Shown: in pieces, positions 59,995-64,000 of the stretch
How the letters are laid out: the number at the start of each line of letters is the position of its first letter
How positions within the stretch are numbered: the stretch's first letter is position 1
Source: Acorus gramineus
Lineage: Eukaryota; Streptophyta; Magnoliopsida; Acorales; Acoraceae
Direction of reading: 5' to 3'
NCBI GenBank assembly: GCA_030737835.1
Contig: JAUJYN010000049.1
Coordinates: 358,581 to 422,580 of the forward strand
Length of the DNA stretch: 64,000 nt
Notes under the pieces: generated by a model
What the model saw: the letters and a program-made list of their open reading frames with translations, nothing else
Told to the model about the DNA's origin: nothing
The model's database searches: none
Program-made: the position numbers and the translations under genes

Positions 59995-62900
59995 ATGGTG
60001 AGTCCCCCCTCCCCTCAAAAAAAAACTCCCTGTCTTTTCTTTTATTTACAATCCTGTCCCAACTTCAGCTTTCCTTCTCTCTTACGAGCTTCACTGGATC
60101 CGCTTTGGGCGGGTTGGGGGGGGGGGGGGTGTAAATTAGGGTTTTTTATTTACATTTCAATTCAATAACATTCATTTACACAATCATCTGTCTCGGGTTT
60201 CCGTGCCTTGTTGGAATTGATTGTGATTTATATTATTATTTTTCAGTTCATGCTATGAGACTTCATTGGATGGTAAGAAATGTTTGTGGGATGATTTTTA
60301 TATTGATCCGTTCATTAAGACCTTAATATTGACGATTTTTTAAAGTTGTGCATCGGATTAGCGTAGAAGCAATTCAAAGTTGAGGAGCAAAATATAATGG
60401 AAAGTGATAAGTGATATGTTCAACCCTGTATGCAGCCCCATCCACAGCTCACACTATTTTTTTTTTCAAATATACACTCGCCTATTGAAGTACATAATGT
60501 TTTACGAATTGATGTGTACACTGCGATACACTAGTGTATTTTTTTTCTTTGAAAAAATGAAATAAAAAATTACAACTCATTCACTGCGATAGTACAATAT
60601 ACACTTTGCTATCGCAGTGTATATGGCTATAGACGAGGCTGCAAAATGAACTGAATGTGATTGATTTATTGGTTTGGATCAATTAAAGAGTCATCTTTTG
60701 TTATCTTTGTTGATGATTTTTCAATGGTTGTCCACAAGGTGACTGTGAAATGTAGTTTATTCACTGATTTGTATTTATGATGATCGAAATTACACAACCT
60801 GTGATTCCTCATTTTTGTTGTTGATAGTGGTCTTCTTTTTTTGTTGTGAAGTTTAATAGGATTTTTAATATGCTCTTGTATCAGTCAAAGAAAAGAGGCC
60901 TTTCATTGGAGGAGAAACGGGAGCAGATGCTTCAAATCTTCTATGATTCACAGGACTTCTTCCTTGTGAGTTTTCTTTCCTATGGATGTTTTCTGATTTT
61001 GGGAGTATCATGTGGCTTTATTATATACCCACAGTTCATTTTGTGAGATTTAATTAATATTTTTTTCTTCTGAATGGCTTGAGGATTTCATTTTTCCTAA
61101 TTTTTACATGTACTTTTTTGTGTTCTTCATTCAATCATTGGGCTGTTTTTTTATTTGTTAATTAACTTGAAAAACTAGGACACAAGCACAACAATATATA
61201 TAATTATGTGAGGAAAGTGAGTGTGCCTATAAAATATAAAAAATTGATATAACTAGCGTAGTAACTAACAACTCTATTAGCATCTTAATATCAATTAAGT
61301 TCATGTGAGAGTAAACCTTACAATTGTTATTAAGTAGATATTTTTTAAAAGAAAAAGTGAAAAGTTACAATGTTATGCTGCATGAGTGTTGTGACTTGTG
61401 AGTCTACACTTTGTCCACCTCGCGTCTAAAACATGCCTAAAATTCAGAAAATTATATTTAAATTTTGGACATGCATGGAAAATGTCCGACATGTGTAAAA
61501 TGCATGTCATGTCGTTTTCAAGGCTGCATGTGTTAGACATGGATATGGTTTGTCCATTGAATTGTCTGTGCTTCTAAGATTCACAAGAAGTGATATGTCA
61601 GAAAGGCTGATCATATACTTGTACGTACTGCTTTTGTGTCTTCCATCTGATTTCATGTACCTTTTCTTGCTTATTGTTTATAAAACAATGAGAAAGCTGA
61701 TGAAGATATTATTTTTTAGTCATCCCAAAACATCAGAATGCTGACAGTATTGCTGTGGTAAATTATTGTTTTGAAGTTTGTCAAACTTAACATTAGAAAC
61801 TTGCATAGTTTAGTGGCGAATATTATGCATTTTGCATGTTATTGTCTTAAAGACATACACACGGAGCTATAAAGGGAAAAAAATTGGTGAAACAACCTAA
61901 TTTGTTAGGCACAGAGTACAGTTTCCATTGCTGTAGCCTTAACTTATAATAACGCATATGCAACGACTCATTCAAGCATTCTACAATCTACACTCAAGAG
62001 TTAAGGCTTGAGACAGCTAAGCAAATTCATATCCTTTTGGCTATTTTATTGTTAAAATTTGTGCCTTTCTGTGCACATTTGACATAGTTTGGATTTTACC
62101 CTTGACCTCCTTTACGGTGCTAACCGGCTAATCAAAGCTCGGTCTGCGATTGATTTTTGGTATTGGCTTATTTGTTATTTATTTGTGCCACTTGTGGATT
62201 CATGTTCTTGAATTTCAATTACTTTAACATGCTTGGATATCCATTTACTCCTTCCAGGGATTTAATTGCTGTGAATATGTTTCAGTGCAAAACTTATCCT
62301 CTTCATCACATTTTTCCAGCTTAGGGAACTTGAGAAATTGGGTCCCAAAAAGGGTGTTATCAGCCAGTCTGTGAAAGATGTGATTCAGAGTCTTGTGGAT
62401 GATGACCTTGTTTTGAAAGACAAGATTGGCAGTTCTGTGAGTATAATCCTCAAAGCTGAAATTTTCTTCTTCCATGTACAACATTTTATTCATAATTTTT
62501 ATTTTATTGACAGTTTTAGTTGGATAATCTAAAATTGCCAAACTTTCATGTGGTAGATATTTGATATATTTCTGTAGTTTGCTTGATTTTTTTTTGGTTT
62601 TTGCTTCGGAGGTCTGACTATGGCTTCTTAATCTTGGAGAGTTTTTGATAGAATGACAACATTTCCACATATTGTTGATTGACTGAAAGTTAATTTATAC
62701 ATGCCATCATCCTTTTTCCATCTCATCTCTAATCCGCTATAGTACATGTACCTTCATACACGCTCAACTATTTTTTTTCTTCAATCAGTTGTAAAATCAT
62801 TTTTTGCCTGCAATGTTTTGCAGTCATCCTCCACAAACTATGCTTTGACTGAGTTCATGCTGTATACTGAAGCCATGTCTTTTCTCCGACGATCTCTAAT

Positions 62901-64000
62901 TTGGAATTTGCTTTTCTAAATTACAGGTGTACTTTTGGAGTCTTCCAAGTTGTGCCGGAAACCAGGTTAGTAGTTAATACTGACAGTCTTTAGGAATTGA
63001 CTGACTGCCTCACTGATGCTGTTTTCTGACTGATATTCTGGAATCGTCTTAATATTGTTTTCTTGAATTTTCTTACTGTGAACAGCTGAGAAACGCGTAT
63101 TCCAAATTGGAATCAGATCTTAAACAATGTAAAAAACGTTATGCAGAGCTTATAAATCATCGAGACAGCTTAATGAAGGGCAGGGAGGATTCTGTGAGTC
63201 TATTTTACTCTTCAATGGGGTTCATCTGTTTCTTTGTTTAGAAAAAAAATCAGCTGCAGGATTTGTCTGGTCCTGTGCACTTAAATTACATTGTTATTAG
63301 GATGAACGGGAGACTGCTTTAGAAGACCTGAAGGCTATTGAGCTAGAACACGACAAGCTGAAGGTACGGTCTTTTTTTTTTGGCTAACCAACATAGTTAA
63401 TCTTTTTTTCAAATGATTCTTCTGTTTGTAGGATGAAATAAGTCGATATGCTGACAATGATCCTGCTGCACTTGAAGCAATGAGTAAGAATTCTACCAAT
63501 TTATTTGTTTGCTTTTGAAATTTGTTGCGACATTCTGGATTATCACCCAGGTCCATCCCTTTCTTGAATCTATCCCCAATCAGTGATGAAGTTTCTGAAC
63601 TCCAGTAATTCCAGAGAATTTAATTCAACTTTTCAGCACTGGCTAGGGTTTTTGTTTACACAAGTGTTTCCCCTAAGGAGAAACTGATGTTATACATGTC
63701 TGAACTTTATCATTGATGATAAATACAAATCCCTCATCCTAACTCTACCCAAGCAAGGTCTGCATATACTTAACACCATGGACCAGCTTAAGGGTATCTG
63801 TATGTGGAGTTGCATTATTCATCTTCTGCTCTCAAATTCTTAGGATTAATTGTAATTACTGTGTTAAGCTTTTCTCTGATTAGCTCTTGTTTGTGAAACT
63901 TTGGGCATCTGACATTCTATTCCATGACAGAAAATGCAATTGAAGTAGCCCATTCTGCAGCAAACAGATGGACAGGTTTTTCCTTTGATTTATCTCAATC
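59995..64000 (+). CDS. MND1: MND1, meiotic nuclear division protein 1 homolog (3' partial)
   Basis: Exons 59995-59997 (ATG alone), 60885-60965, 62320-62436, 62927-62965, 63086-63193, 63301-63363, 63432-63483 and 63931-63975, all with compatible phases; the gene continues past the window inside an intron. The 169 visible codons begin [20 protein letters not shown] and include [18 protein letters not shown] (the N-terminal winged-helix DNA-binding domain) and YFWSLPS. They then run through a charged coiled coil from about residue 82 to [11 protein letters not shown] and the conserved [16 protein letters not shown]1 pairs with HOP2; the complex stimulates DMC1/RAD51 strand exchange during meiosis in the nucleus. 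Plant homologs are a little over 200 residues, so about 35-65 C-terminal residues are missing here. Confidence 0.95.
60426..60660. mobile_element. intronic MITE family Q, copy in MND1 intron 1
   Basis: Left end TGTATGCAGCCCCATCCACA; right end (reverse strand) CACATTCAGTTCATTTTGCA followed by GCCTCG. The central pair ACTGCGATAGTACAATATAC ... GCTATCGCAGT is inverted. Relatives at 15299-15571 and 36270-36530. Confidence 0.55.

Overview
This 64-kb window looks like nuclear DNA of a flowering plant, most likely a eudicot. It has AT-rich introns of up to several kilobases with GT/AG borders, dense small inverted-repeat transposons, and genes of recognisable plant families. I cannot name the species from the sequence alone.

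Four protein-coding loci are supported. Three are members of the malectin-like/LRR receptor kinase family (LRR-RLK subfamily I: signal peptide, malectin-like domain, GDPC motif, three LRRs, one membrane helix, Ser/Thr kinase), arranged +, -, +. Copy 1 (378-5199, +) is only the kinase end of a gene that starts upstream of the window. Copy 2 (8425-20981, -) can be traced over all 13 exons, but its second exon carries two independent one-base frame breaks, and one of its introns seems to use a GC donor. Copy 3 (32512-47556, +) is complete: 13 exons, open reading frame of 924 residues, all kinase catalytic motifs present. Copies 1 and 2 are tail to tail, copies 2 and 3 head to head. All shared internal kinase and LRR exons have equal or near-equal lengths and phases, so the three arose by duplication. 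The fourth locus (59995 to the right edge, +) is MND1, the meiotic strand-exchange cofactor, with an initial coding exon that is just the ATG.

The rest is mostly transposon. Between copies 2 and 3 lie several small inverted-repeat elements, a 1.3-kb TTA-flanked element nested in a second element, a 5'-truncated LINE with a 17-bp target duplication carrying a 934-bp hAT insertion, a 1.06-kb element with terminal inverted repeats of about 300 bp, and a 479-bp Mutator-type element with a perfect 9-bp duplication. Introns of all three kinases and of MND1 carry further small elements, including one family found once each in copy 2, copy 3 and MND1. Right of copy 3 is a 6.3-kb very AT-rich composite whose ends match those of the 479-bp element and which contains Helitron-like ends, a long-TIR element and a minisatellite. 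It is followed by a decayed MULE/FAR1-type transposase and a 472-bp hAT-type element next to MND1.

No RNA gene, CRISPR array or clearly new biological system was found. The most informative leads are the decaying (or mis-sequenced) copy 2 beside an intact copy 3, the GC-AG intron, and the layered transposon nests whose target duplications give an order of insertion.
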